Positions 8,546 through 16,753 of a DNA stretch of 64,000 nt are shown piece by piece. The notes under the pieces were generated by a model that worked only from the letters and a program-made list of their open reading frames with translations, searched no databases and was not told the DNA's origin. Positions within the stretch are counted from its first letter, which is position 1; every line of letters starts with the position of its first letter. This DNA comes from Bacteroidales bacterium UBA5536 (GTDB lineage Bacteria > Bacteroidota > Bacteroidia > Bacteroidales > F082). The stretch lies in the NCBI GenBank assembly GCA_002426795.1, contig DINQ01000011.1, positions 124,001-188,000 of the forward strand. Direction: 5' to 3'. Position numbers and translations under genes: made by a program.

Positions 8546-8980
8546 CTATTCCATTTCCATTAACACATCACCTTGCAACACACTGTCGCCCATTTTCACC
8601 TTCAACACCTTGATGACACCATCTTTTTCGGCCAACAAATTGTTTTCCATCTTCATGGCTTCATAGATGAGGAGCTTATCGCCTCGTTTCACCTTATCGC
8701 CTTCCTTGATGAAAATTTGCATGATATTGCCCGGAAGTGGCGCAATCACCTTGGTCAGGCTCGTTGCAGCCGGTTTCTGATTTCTGCCGATTTCGTGGGC
8801 ACCAGTAGGATTTGAAACATTGGAGCGAACCAGAATTGGCGTTTTTGACTCGGTTCTTTTGCGTTCAATTTCAACTTGGTAACTTGTGCCATTTACCTCA
8901 ATCTCAGCCAATGGGCCGTCCAGCTTCAGGACTTCCACTTCATAATTATTTCCGCTGATCGTAAATTTAAAACTTCTCAT
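8546..8980 (-). CDS. Biotin carboxyl carrier protein of the decarboxylase
   Basis: A 144-residue protein whose C-terminal half (residues about 75-144) is a biotinyl/lipoyl-attachment domain with the canonical biotinylation motif EAMKMEN; the Lys between the two Met residues carries biotin. The N-terminal half resembles the small beta-rich segment seen in Bacteroidota carriers, with a short flexible Asn/Pro/Ala linker. It shuttles the carboxyl group from the alpha subunit (mmdA) to the membrane beta subunit (oadB). It sits between oadG and oadB in the operon, three bases from oadB, which fits the usual order for methylmalonyl-CoA decarboxylase. Confidence 0.93.
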   Translation of the reverse strand: MRSFKFTISGNNYEVEVLKLDGPLAEIEVNGTSYQVEIERKRTESKTPILVRSNVSNPTGAHEIGRNQKPAATSLTKVIAPLPGNIMQIFIKEGDKVKRGDKLLIYEAMKMENNLLAEKDGVIKVLKVKMGDSVLQGDVLMEME

Positions 8981-8990
8981 TTTGCTTTTT

Positions 8991-9359
8991 TTAGCGATTC
9001 AGGTTTCTCAATCCGTAAATTTTCGAACTCCAGGGCGAATACGTCCTCGATACTTTTTTAATGGTCAGCACGTTGCTTTCTTCGTCGTGCAATTCGCTGG
9101 CCAGGTACAAGGCAAGACTGATGGCTGCTGTTACTTCACCAGGGATGTTAAAATCCTGGTCTTTCTTGCTTTCGTCCAACTTGCCCTGACGCCGCAACTT
9201 GAGTCTTATTTGCATGTTCAGCAGTTTCGAAATGCTGTCGAACACATAATACAAAATCACAAGTGCCACAAAAACAATAACATAGCCTACCACTGAAATA
9301 ATTATCCCTTCAATAAGCGTTGTTTCAGGCACTTCGATAAAATCTGTCAATAACATCAT
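8991..9359 (-). CDS. oadG: OadG-family gamma subunit of the sodium-pumping decarboxylase
   Basis: A 122-residue membrane anchor. One transmembrane helix (residues about 16-42, GIIISVVGYVIVFVALVILYY region) is followed by a basic cytoplasmic tail with RLKLRRQGKLD and a region rich in charged residues. Size, single helix and position in the operon match the OadG/MmdD family, which holds the alpha subunit at the membrane and stabilises the complex. Sequence conservation in this family is low, so the call leans on gene order: it is located between the alpha subunit and the biotin carrier, 12 and 10 bases from each. Confidence 0.85.
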   Translation of the reverse strand: MMLLTDFIEVPETTLIEGIIISVVGYVIVFVALVILYYVFDSISKLLNMQIRLKLRRQGKLDESKKDQDFNIPGEVTAAISLALYLASELHDEESNVLTIKKVSRTYSPWSSKIYGLRNLNR

Positions 9360-9371
9360 GATCGTATCGGT

Positions 9372-10931
9372 TTATAAAGGAATGTTTGAGTGCTTTTTGG
9401 GCGGATTCACATCCTTTTTCGTTGCCAGGGCGCGCAAGGCACGAATAATGCGGAAACGGGTGTTGCGCGGTTCGATCACATCGTCAATGTAGCCAAAACG
9501 GGCAGCTTCATATGGGTTCGCAAACTTATCGCGATACTCCTGTTCCTTTTCGTTTACATAAGTGGTCCGTTCTAGCGGATCTTTGATTTCCATGATTTTG
9601 CGGCCTTCGAGCACTTCGATGGCACCGGCAGGTCCCATGACTGCAATTTCGGCTGATGGCCAGGCGTAATTGATGTCGCCACGCAGCTGTTTCGAACCCA
9701 TCACGTCGTGGGCACCACCATAGGATTTGCGAAGTGTGATAGTGATTTTTGGCACAGTAGCTTCTCCATAGGCATACAGCAACTTGGCACCATGAATGAT
9801 AATGCCACCATATTCCTGACCACTTCCTGGTAAAAATCCCGGAACATCAACGAGGGTAACAATAGGGATATTGAAAGCATCGCAGAATCTGACAAAACGT
9901 GCAGCTTTTCGTGAAGCATCAATATCGAGCACGCCTGCAAGGAAATTTGGCTGATTGGCAACGATCCCAACAGGCATTCCGTTGAACTTGGCAAAGCCAA
10001 TCACAATATTTTTAGCATAATTCCGGTGAATTTCCAAAAATTCACCTTCATCGACAATTGCGTGAATCACATCCGTTACATCATAAGGCTTGTTTGGATT
10101 GTCGGGAATAATCTGGTTCAGCCCCTCTTCCATCCTATCGATCGGGTCGTTGCACTCTGACAATGGCGGATCTTCCAGGTTGTTTTGTGGCAGATAGCTC
10201 AGCAGTTTTCGGATCAGCAACAAGCCTTCTTCCTCGTTGGTGACCACAAAATGACTCACGCCTGATTTGGTTCCATGGACCCAGGCACCACCCAGATCTT
10301 CAGTTGTAATATCCTCACCTGTAACTGTTTTGGTAACTTTAGGACCGGTAACAAACATATAACTCGATTGCTCGCTCATCAGTACAAAGTCGGTGAGGGC
10401 TGGTGAGTAAACAGCACCGCCTGCACAAGGACCAAAAATAGCTGAAATCTGAGGCACTACGCCCGAAGCCATGATGTTGCGCTGAAAAATCTCGGCATAG
10501 CCGGCCAAACTACGCACACCTTCCTGGATACGTGCGCCACCACTGTCGTTGATCCCAATTACGGGAGCGCCAACCTTCATGGCCTGATCCATCACTTTAC
10601 AAATTTTGGCCGCAAAAGTCTCTGACAAAGAGCCACCAAACACCGTAAAATCCTGCGAAAACACATATACGGCGCGGCCGTCAATGGTTCCGTGACCTGT
10701 TACAACGCCATCACCCAAATATTGCTGATCGGCCAGGCCAAAATCAGTTGTCCTGTGGGTGACAAACATATCAAACTCTTCGAAGCTTCCTTCGTCGAGC
10801 AAAAGATCAATTCGTTCGCGTGCTGTAAATTTTCCTTTTGCATGTTGCGATTCCATGCGTTTTTCGCCACCGCCTTTTTTTGCTTCCTCGCGTTTATCAA
10901 GGAGTTCCTGAATTTTTGATTCAATCGACAT
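9372..10931 (-). CDS. mmdA: Methylmalonyl-CoA decarboxylase alpha subunit (carboxyltransferase)
   Basis: A 519-residue cytosolic carboxyltransferase of the acyl-CoA carboxylase beta family. The first half has the crotonase-like fold with KFTARERIDLLLD near the N-terminus, GTIDGRAVYVFSQDFTVFGG, INDSGGARIQEGV and GPCAGGAVYSPAL (oxyanion hole and CoA pocket). The second half has VDVPGFLPGSGQEYGGII and LRKSYGGAHDVMGSK, typical of methylmalonyl-CoA/propionyl-CoA enzymes. It transfers the carboxyl of (S)-methylmalonyl-CoA to biotin, producing propionyl-CoA. It could also act in a propionyl-CoA carboxylase, but there is no biotin carboxylase gene here while oadG and oadB follow directly, so the decarboxylase role is strongly favoured. 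Confidence 0.94.
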   Translation of the reverse strand: MSIESKIQELLDKREEAKKGGGEKRMESQHAKGKFTARERIDLLLDEGSFEEFDMFVTHRTTDFGLADQQYLGDGVVTGHGTIDGRAVYVFSQDFTVFGGSLSETFAAKICKVMDQAMKVGAPVIGINDSGGARIQEGVRSLAGYAEIFQRNIMASGVVPQISAIFGPCAGGAVYSPALTDFVLMSEQSSYMFVTGPKVTKTVTGEDITTEDLGGAWVHGTKSGVSHFVVTNEEEGLLLIRKLLSYLPQNNLEDPPLSECNDPIDRMEEGLNQIIPDNPNKPYDVTDVIHAIVDEGEFLEIHRNYAKNIVIGFAKFNGMPVGIVANQPNFLAGVLDIDASRKAARFVRFCDAFNIPIVTLVDVPGFLPGSGQEYGGIIIHGAKLLYAYGEATVPKITITLRKSYGGAHDVMGSKQLRGDINYAWPSAEIAVMGPAGAIEVLEGRKIMEIKDPLERTTYVNEKEQEYRDKFANPYEAARFGYIDDVIEPRNTRFRIIRALRALATKKDVNPPKKHSNIPL

Positions 10932-10942
10932 GGATATGTGTT

Positions 10943-11356
10943 TTATGATTTATTCTTGTCTTCGCAAAGCTCGGTGAGCACGCCAAAAGTCGACTTTGGA
11001 TGCAGGAAGGCTATGTGCAGTCCCTCAGCTCCTTTTCGTGGTTGCTCATCGATGAGTTTAATGCCTTCATTTTTGGCTTCGGCCAAAGCATCTTCCAAAC
11101 CATTCACCGCAAAAGCGATATGATGGATGCCTTCACCCTTCTTCTCGATAAACTTGCCAACAGGACCTTCCGGATCGGTACTCTCGAGCAATTCGATCTT
11201 GGTTTGCCCAACTTTAAAAAAAGCGGTGCGAACGCGTTGGTCTTTTACTTCTTCGATCGCATAACATTTTGTACCAAGCAATTTTTCGTAATACGAAATT
11301 GCTTCATCCAATTGTTTTACCGCGATTCCAATATGCTCAATATGAGTAGGTTTCAT
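10943..11356 (-). CDS. mce: Methylmalonyl-CoA epimerase
   Basis: A 137-residue VOC-fold enzyme that interconverts (R)- and (S)-methylmalonyl-CoA, linking methylmalonyl-CoA mutase to the decarboxylase encoded downstream. Visible motifs are HIEHIGIAVKQLDEAI at the N-terminus, KIELLESTDPEGPVGKF, GEGIHHIAFAV and a C-terminal KGAEGLHIAFLHPKST; the two His and two Glu metal ligands of the family are present. It is the first gene of the operon, 11 bases before mmdA. The promoter and a CRP/FNR-type palindrome lie immediately upstream. Length is normal. Confidence 0.94.
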   Translation of the reverse strand: MKPTHIEHIGIAVKQLDEAISYYEKLLGTKCYAIEEVKDQRVRTAFFKVGQTKIELLESTDPEGPVGKFIEKKGEGIHHIAFAVNGLEDALAEAKNEGIKLIDEQPRKGAEGLHIAFLHPKSTFGVLTELCEDKNKS

Positions 11357-11366
11357 GATAAATTAT

Positions 11367-11388
11367 TTTTGTGAAATTTTTCACAAAA
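11367..11388. promoter_or_regulatory. CRP/FNR-type operator in front of the mce-mmd operon
   Basis: A perfect inverted repeat with 10-base arms and a 2-base centre, TTTTGTGAAA-TT-TTTCACAAAA. Its core TGTGA-N6-TCACA (11370-11385) is exactly the CRP consensus. It lies 11 bases upstream of the mce start and overlaps the -7 box by five bases, so a bound regulator would more likely repress than activate, if the promoter assignment is right. Confidence 0.6.
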
Positions 11389-11418
11389 GTAGTATTATTT
11401 TCCGACTCCTTTCGAAAA
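11384..11418 (-). promoter_or_regulatory. Promoter of the mce-mmdA-oadG-carrier-oadB operon
   Basis: On the minus strand a perfect -7 box TACTTTTG (11391-11384) lies 21 bases downstream of TTTTCG (11418-11413), an imperfect -33 element. The transcript would start near 11377, giving a leader of about 20 bases. Confidence 0.5.
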
Positions 11419-11514
11419 TGAACAGTTATTTTTCAGTCTTACAGCAATTTTGAGAAATTTAGAATGTATCTAGCTAAGGATTTTTTAGTATCATTGTAAT
11501 GAAATTACCAACCC

Positions 11515-13041
11515 ATGAAAACTAGATTTCTTTTTTCGTTTGTAATTGGTCTGCTTTTCTGTCAATTTACTGTTGCCCAATCGTTTAGTGACATCAGAGC
11601 AGGCCTTACCGGGGTTTCGGAAAGCAGCAGTGGCTGGATGGACACCGACCGTGATGGCGACCTCGATGTAATTGCATCAGGCGAATTTTACCAGGGAGAC
11701 AAACGCTCCATTGCTTTAAAGACTTATCTAAATCTTCGCAACGATAAATTTTCGCTCAAGGCAACATCACTGCCCGACTTTTACCGCGGTGATTTTGACA
11801 CAGCTGATTATAATCTGGATGGCATTAACGACATCGTTATTGTAGGTGAAAAAAATGACGGGAAACGTTTTGCTTCCATTTATAAAGGATTGGGAAACGG
11901 AAATTTTCAGCTGAGCGGTGTGCGTTTGCAGGCTGTGCGAGACGGGTCGGTCAGTTTTGCCGACTATGATGCTGATGGCGATGCTGACCTCCTGATTACC
12001 GGCGAATCCGACAATGGTCCGGTGACTTTATTATACAGAAACGACCGGAATGAAAAGTTTTCACTGGTTAAAACCGACCTCGATGGCGTAAGAAGGGGTC
12101 GTGGAATTTGGTTTGATTACAATATCGATGGACTTCCGGATATCATTCTCACAGGCATCAACACTGGTGGTCAGGCTTTTACAGCTTTATACGAAAACAG
12201 CGATCAGGGTTTTGTAGCTGTAGCCAACGATTTTGTGGCACTCAAAAACAGCAGTATCGCTGTGGGAGATGTAGACCAGGATGGCGACCCGGACGTTTTG
12301 TTGCTTGGCGAATTGCAGAGCGGTAAAATCACGACCCGGCTTTACCGAAACGATCGCGAAAACGGCTTCAGTCAGGTACTTAGCCCTTTTGTAGCGGTGC
12401 GTTCTGGATTTGCCGACTGGGGCGATATGGACCATGATGGCGACCTTGATCTGCTTATCAGCGGGGAAGGAAGCGATGGTCCTGTTTCGCGGATTTACCG
12501 CAACGACAGATCAGGCGGTTTTGTCGACATCAACGCTGATGTTATACCATTATATATGAGCGATGGCGAATGGGGCGATTATAACCAGGATGGCAATCTC
12601 GATTTTATCATTTCGGGCATGGCTGTGGATTATTCAAATTATACCCGCATCTACCGTAACAACGGTGTAATCAAGGAAGCACCTGTATTTATTGCTGAAG
12701 AACCAAGCGAAAACATCTGGAACAATCAAACTGTCGTTCCTGAGCGGGACGAACCCATCTATTACTACGTTTACTCTTCTACTTATTCGGATCTGTTTGA
12801 TGTGGGTAAAAAAGAATATGTGGTTTTTGTGAGTCCGGTGAAACGGCCAAAAGTACAATATGAGATGGAAGAAAAATTCAATCAACTCATTATCAAATCT
12901 TACCCTGCATGGCCAAAAATTGATCAGGGAAATATAGTTGCCATTGGATTTGCAACCAAATCAGCTGCAGATGCCTCGCGTGCCAGGGTGAAAAGTGAAT
13001 ACACAGCCAATGGCTTCAAAGTAATCGAAATCAACTGGTAA
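11515..13041 (+). CDS. Secreted FG-GAP/VCBS repeat protein with possible C-terminal SPOR-like domain
   Basis: A 508-residue protein with a clear signal peptide (residues 1-22, ending TVAQ). Residues about 35-390 contain seven or more FG-GAP/VCBS-like repeats, each with a calcium-loop pattern such as DTDRDGDLDV, DADGDADLLI, DVDQDGDPDV and DMDHDGDLDLL, likely building a beta-propeller. The last 110 residues differ: they contain KKEYVVFVSPV and later VAIGFATKSAADASRARV followed by GFKVIEINW, which resembles the C-terminal half of a SPOR peptidoglycan-binding domain. There is no T9SS sorting tail. It is a single gene, upstream of and convergent with gatD. Its role is unknown; adhesion or envelope association is inference. 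Confidence 0.75.
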   Translation: MKTRFLFSFVIGLLFCQFTVAQSFSDIRAGLTGVSESSSGWMDTDRDGDLDVIASGEFYQGDKRSIALKTYLNLRNDKFSLKATSLPDFYRGDFDTADYNLDGINDIVIVGEKNDGKRFASIYKGLGNGNFQLSGVRLQAVRDGSVSFADYDADGDADLLITGESDNGPVTLLYRNDRNEKFSLVKTDLDGVRRGRGIWFDYNIDGLPDIILTGINTGGQAFTALYENSDQGFVAVANDFVALKNSSIAVGDVDQDGDPDVLLLGELQSGKITTRLYRNDRENGFSQVLSPFVAVRSGFADWGDMDHDGDLDLLISGEGSDGPVSRIYRNDRSGGFVDINADVIPLYMSDGEWGDYNQDGNLDFIISGMAVDYSNYTRIYRNNGVIKEAPVFIAEEPSENIWNNQTVVPERDEPIYYYVYSSTYSDLFDVGKKEYVVFVSPVKRPKVQYEMEEKFNQLIIKSYPAWPKIDQGNIVAIGFATKSAADASRARVKSEYTANGFKVIEINW

Positions 13042-13084
13042 GCTGATTTGTTTTGGCATTTAAAAATCAAGACAAATCCTGCTA

Positions 13085-14470
13085 TTATTTGTGAACTTTC
13101 TTGATGAAAGCTTCCACCTCAGGCACGCCTCCCTGGTAAACCAAATAGCCATTATAGGGTTCGCGATCGGTAATCTCATCATTAACAGGAGTTAACATCA
13201 AGCGTTTCACCTCGGCAGGGTCGTTGGTTTGACCAAGCACCCAGCTGAGCTTCACCCAGGCCACTTCGGGCAACATATTCCCTGCGGGAATGATTCCTTT
13301 GGCCATCATATCGCGGCCTGTATCGTACACGAACATGTGTACGTAACCCCAAATAGTCTGCAAGGTCATAAACATGTGAACACCTTTTGCATGCGCTCTT
13401 TCGATGGCAGGATACAACTCTTTGTTGACGTGGCCCAGTCCGGTTCCAACAAAAATAATTCCTTTATATCCAGCGTCGATCAGGGCATCCAGTGTATCGG
13501 GCCGCATCCCCGGATAATAATACAACATGGTGACCTCATCGCTGAAATACGGCATGATTTTCACATTGCGGTCGTTGCGTCTTTTGTGGTAAGTTTTGTG
13601 TATGGGTGTGATTTCTTTGCGGTTGATCATCGCCAGCGGCGTATCACCTATGGTGCGGAATGTTGAACGGTAACTTGAATGCATCTTGCGCACCCTTGTG
13701 CCCTTATGCAACAAGCCATATTCGTCTGAAGTCGGCCCAAACATACACACCATCACTTCTGCAATGTCTGATTGGCCAGCTGCCTTCATGGCATGCATCA
13801 GGTTGAGCGCAGCATCGGAACTGGGTCTGTCGCTTGAGCGTTGAGATCCTACCAAAACCACCGGAACCGGAAGATTTTGGCACATAAAAGTGAGGGCTGC
13901 CCCCGTATGGTGCAATGTGTCGGTGCCATGCCCAATTACAATACCGTCGACGCCCTGCTCTATCTCTTTACCAATAGCCTTGGCCAGCGCGATGTATTGT
14001 TTGGGACCCATATTCTCACTGAAAACGGCAAAAAGCTTTTCGGTTTCCAGGTTACAGATATCTGCAAGTTCGGGTACTGCGCCATATAATTCACCTGGTG
14101 AAAAAGCCGGAATTACAGCTCCTGTGCGGTAGTCTAACCGGGAAGCAATGGTGCCTCCGGTTCCGAACAGTTTCACTTTTGGGAGGCCAGGCGTAACCGG
14201 AAACTGCTTTTCAGGAATCTTGTAATTGGCTTTCTTGTAGCCCGTTTCAACAATCGAGATAACAGTTTTTACGTCGATTCCAATATTATATCCTGTGGGA
14301 ATTTTAAGCACAATATGCTGATCATCATCATTTTCCGACCTTGGCAGTACTGTCCCAACGAATTTTCCTCTGCTGGTCTCGATGGACGCCTGACCCCACA
14401 CGCGGGTATTAAACTTTTTCAACAGCCCAAGTGCTTCTCCTTTGTATCCTTGAAAAATATCGTCGCTCAT
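13085..14470 (-). CDS. gatD: Glutamyl-tRNA(Gln) amidotransferase subunit D, archaeal type
   Basis: A 461-residue asparaginase-like subunit that releases ammonia from glutamine or asparagine for amidation of Glu-tRNA(Gln). The N-terminal 90 residues are the GatD-specific AnsA-like head (YKGEALGLLKKFNTRVWG, GTVLPRSENDDDQHIVLK, TGYNIGID), which plain asparaginases lack. The asparaginase core has the catalytic TGGTIASR, VIGHGTDTLHHTGAAL and VLVGSQRSSDRPSSDAALN motifs. Length is close to archaeal GatD. It overlaps the upstream gatE by four bases (ATGA), so the two are translationally coupled. GatDE is classically an archaeal enzyme, which makes this pair noteworthy in a bacterium. Confidence 0.93.
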   Translation of the reverse strand: MSDDIFQGYKGEALGLLKKFNTRVWGQASIETSRGKFVGTVLPRSENDDDQHIVLKIPTGYNIGIDVKTVISIVETGYKKANYKIPEKQFPVTPGLPKVKLFGTGGTIASRLDYRTGAVIPAFSPGELYGAVPELADICNLETEKLFAVFSENMGPKQYIALAKAIGKEIEQGVDGIVIGHGTDTLHHTGAALTFMCQNLPVPVVLVGSQRSSDRPSSDAALNLMHAMKAAGQSDIAEVMVCMFGPTSDEYGLLHKGTRVRKMHSSYRSTFRTIGDTPLAMINRKEITPIHKTYHKRRNDRNVKIMPYFSDEVTMLYYYPGMRPDTLDALIDAGYKGIIFVGTGLGHVNKELYPAIERAHAKGVHMFMTLQTIWGYVHMFVYDTGRDMMAKGIIPAGNMLPEVAWVKLSWVLGQTNDPAEVKRLMLTPVNDEITDREPYNGYLVYQGGVPEVEAFIKKVHK

Positions 14471-16458
14471 GCCTGATTTGCTTTTACGGCCATTGCCAGT
14501 TTGGTTAAATCAATATTTCCGGTTGCCAGATTTCGGAGTTGACCCATGATCCAGTTATGCCGGTGCTGAGATTCGGGTTTTTTGGGGTTGACCTCAAACT
14601 TTTCACCCACAAATGGCAGTTTAGCAAGGATGCTATCTTCGTCTGTCTTTTTAAACTTGAGGGTATTGAGCAGCGAATCAAAGTCGAGCCGTGGATGAAC
14701 AATCAGCTCTGGAAGCATACGCCAGGCCAAACGATAATCGAGTTTGTTTTCTTTCAGAAAAGCAAAGAGATGAAAGATGGTCTTCATCTTGAACTTGTCT
14801 TTTCCGGCCTTACCCAGCTCATGTTTGAGTTTGTGCCCGATGAAAGTCCCGGTGATTTTTGGGTCTATCCCCAATTTCTCATGCATATCGCTGATGAGTG
14901 GGTATAAGTTTTTCGAAAAAATGTAGGTATAGGTATCTTCGGGAACGCCCCATTTTTTAAGTTGGTGATAGCGTTTGATCACATCTTCGGGCATGTTTTT
15001 CGAAAGATTATCTATATAACTATCGGCCAATGGAATGGGTGCTGAATCGGTGTCGGGATACATGCGATCGGCACCAGGAAGCACACGTTCGAAAATGGTT
15101 GTTCCATCCGGTAACGATTTTCGTGTCTCAGGTGGAATGCCATCAAGAGCCATTTTGCAGCGCTCTTCAATGGTTTCAATGGCAGTTTTCATGTCGTCCT
15201 GTGGACCCCAGATGAGCATGAGGGCATCATTCCCGTTGGCCTTGAGCTTTTTACCCATCAATGTCCACTGAGCTTCCGTTAAGGCAGGAACAAGCATTTC
15301 GTTGTGCAACATATTGGGCTTTTCGAGACAGGCAATAACTTTGAGGCGATCGCTCAGTTCGTTGGCAAACATCTTACCGGGTTGCGTAAAATGAGACAAT
15401 GCCCCTTTGAAGTTTGGCAACCTGATGATTTTAATATCATGTTTCAGATCAGTGGCCTGCTGTAAGATATCTGGCAGCGGCTCGATTGTTTCTGCATTAA
15501 CATCAGCAACCTGCACCTTCCAGGCTGAGGAGTCGGTAATGCGTTCGGTAAGTTTATTGCGCAAAAGCAACAGCGACCATTGCCTGAAGGCCTCATTGTG
15601 TGTGAGCTCAGGAATCCATTTGGTGTGCGCCACGCCTTTGATTTCGACACGTGTACCGCCTTTGCAGCTCACGTTTACATCTTGCCGGCCGGCACCAATT
15701 CCGGTGCGCACTTTACCAGTGCTACGGTTCAGGAAGCGGATATAGTCACAGGCTTCGTGCACTTCATCGGGGTTCATGCATTCAGGGTATGTCACGGTCT
15801 CGATGAGTGGCATTCCAAGCCGGTCAGTTTTATATACCCGTTTATGGCCTATATCTGAAATTTCGCGGCACGAATCTTCTTCGATACTCAATTGAATCAA
15901 CCTAATGGTCTTGTTACGCAATGGAATTTCACCTTCCACACCAATAATGGCTGTACGTTGAAAGCCGGTGGGGATGCTGCCATCAAGGTATTGCTTGCGT
16001 GTGATATGCACTTCGCCTACAATATTGAGTTTCGAAAGCAACGAAATTTCGATGGCAATACCAAGTGCTTCACGGTTGATCGGAAACGGTGGCGTATCGT
16101 CCACCTCATAAGTGCAGGCAGTAGCATTTTTAATGCGGTAAACAATCTCTTTGCGTGTTTTAAACTCCATCAGCGCTGTGCCATCATACTCACCCAACTC
16201 ACTGAGTGTCGGGCGCATGTGCCGAACAATTTCGGCATCATACTCATGGCTTTTGTTGTAAACGCCAGCCGGGCAATGACAAAACAGCTTTTCTTTTGTA
16301 AGCAGTTGTTGGTGTACTTCGAGCCCCGACATGAAGCCGATGCGGTCGTAATCCTGTTGCCTGGCTTCATTGCGTGGCACGTATCCTGCTTCTGCGCGGC
16401 TACGCTCGTAATTGGCCTGTGCGTCGAATGATTTGTCCATTTTCGAGAATTGATTCAA
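14467..16458 (-). CDS. gatE: Glutamyl-tRNA(Gln) amidotransferase subunit E, archaeal type
   Basis: A 663-residue GatB/GatE-family subunit that phosphorylates Glu-tRNA(Gln) and then amidates it with ammonia from GatD. The kinase cradle opens with GFMSGLEVHQQLLTKEKLFC and has the GatE-type motif YLDGSIPTGFQRTAI. The middle of the protein (about residues 285-425) corresponds to the AspRS-like insertion that distinguishes GatE from GatB, ending in RVLPGADRMYPDTDSAPIP, nearly the archaeal signature. The C-terminal 150 residues are the helical/YqeY-like tail. There is an N-terminal extension of about 37 residues; an alternative ATG at 16440 would shorten it by six. It is translationally coupled to gatD. 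GatB is excluded by the insertion and by the partner gene. Confidence 0.92.
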   Translation of the reverse strand: MNQFSKMDKSFDAQANYERSRAEAGYVPRNEARQQDYDRIGFMSGLEVHQQLLTKEKLFCHCPAGVYNKSHEYDAEIVRHMRPTLSELGEYDGTALMEFKTRKEIVYRIKNATACTYEVDDTPPFPINREALGIAIEISLLSKLNIVGEVHITRKQYLDGSIPTGFQRTAIIGVEGEIPLRNKTIRLIQLSIEEDSCREISDIGHKRVYKTDRLGMPLIETVTYPECMNPDEVHEACDYIRFLNRSTGKVRTGIGAGRQDVNVSCKGGTRVEIKGVAHTKWIPELTHNEAFRQWSLLLLRNKLTERITDSSAWKVQVADVNAETIEPLPDILQQATDLKHDIKIIRLPNFKGALSHFTQPGKMFANELSDRLKVIACLEKPNMLHNEMLVPALTEAQWTLMGKKLKANGNDALMLIWGPQDDMKTAIETIEERCKMALDGIPPETRKSLPDGTTIFERVLPGADRMYPDTDSAPIPLADSYIDNLSKNMPEDVIKRYHQLKKWGVPEDTYTYIFSKNLYPLISDMHEKLGIDPKITGTFIGHKLKHELGKAGKDKFKMKTIFHLFAFLKENKLDYRLAWRMLPELIVHPRLDFDSLLNTLKFKKTDEDSILAKLPFVGEKFEVNPKKPESQHRHNWIMGQLRNLATGNIDLTKLAMAVKANQA

Positions 16459-16728
16459 CGGTGTTTCAAACCTGTAAAAATAGCGGAAATATCTGCCCGA
16501 TCGACACTAAATTGATTCTAAATAAGTCGGTGGTCAGAGGCAAAAAACAAAGGTTTTATACAGCATAGCCCAGGCTTTCACAATTAATCTTTTCTGGTAT
16601 TGCAAAACAAAATAAATGAGGTGCCTGCTGAAATAACATACCGGCAGCTTATTAATATCCAAAATGCTATTGCTTCTCTATGTATTTCCGTTAGCTTTCT
16701 AACAGCTAAACCCATGGAAAAAATCATG

Positions 16729-16736
16729 TACTTTTG
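16729..16736 (+). promoter_or_regulatory. -7 box of the ostA-like gene promoter
   Basis: TACTTTTG, a perfect TAnnTTTG, 17 bases before the start codon at 16754. No clear -33 TTTG was found at the usual distance. A small hairpin GTTAG-CTTT-CTAAC occurs at 16690-16703. Confidence 0.45.
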
Positions 16737-16753
16737 CAGCACATTCAATGTAG

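Noticed and set aside
13045..13078. Terminator between the FG-GAP gene and gatD
   Set aside because: GATTTGT/ACAAATC can pair, but the loop is 20 bases and there is no T-run directly after the stem.
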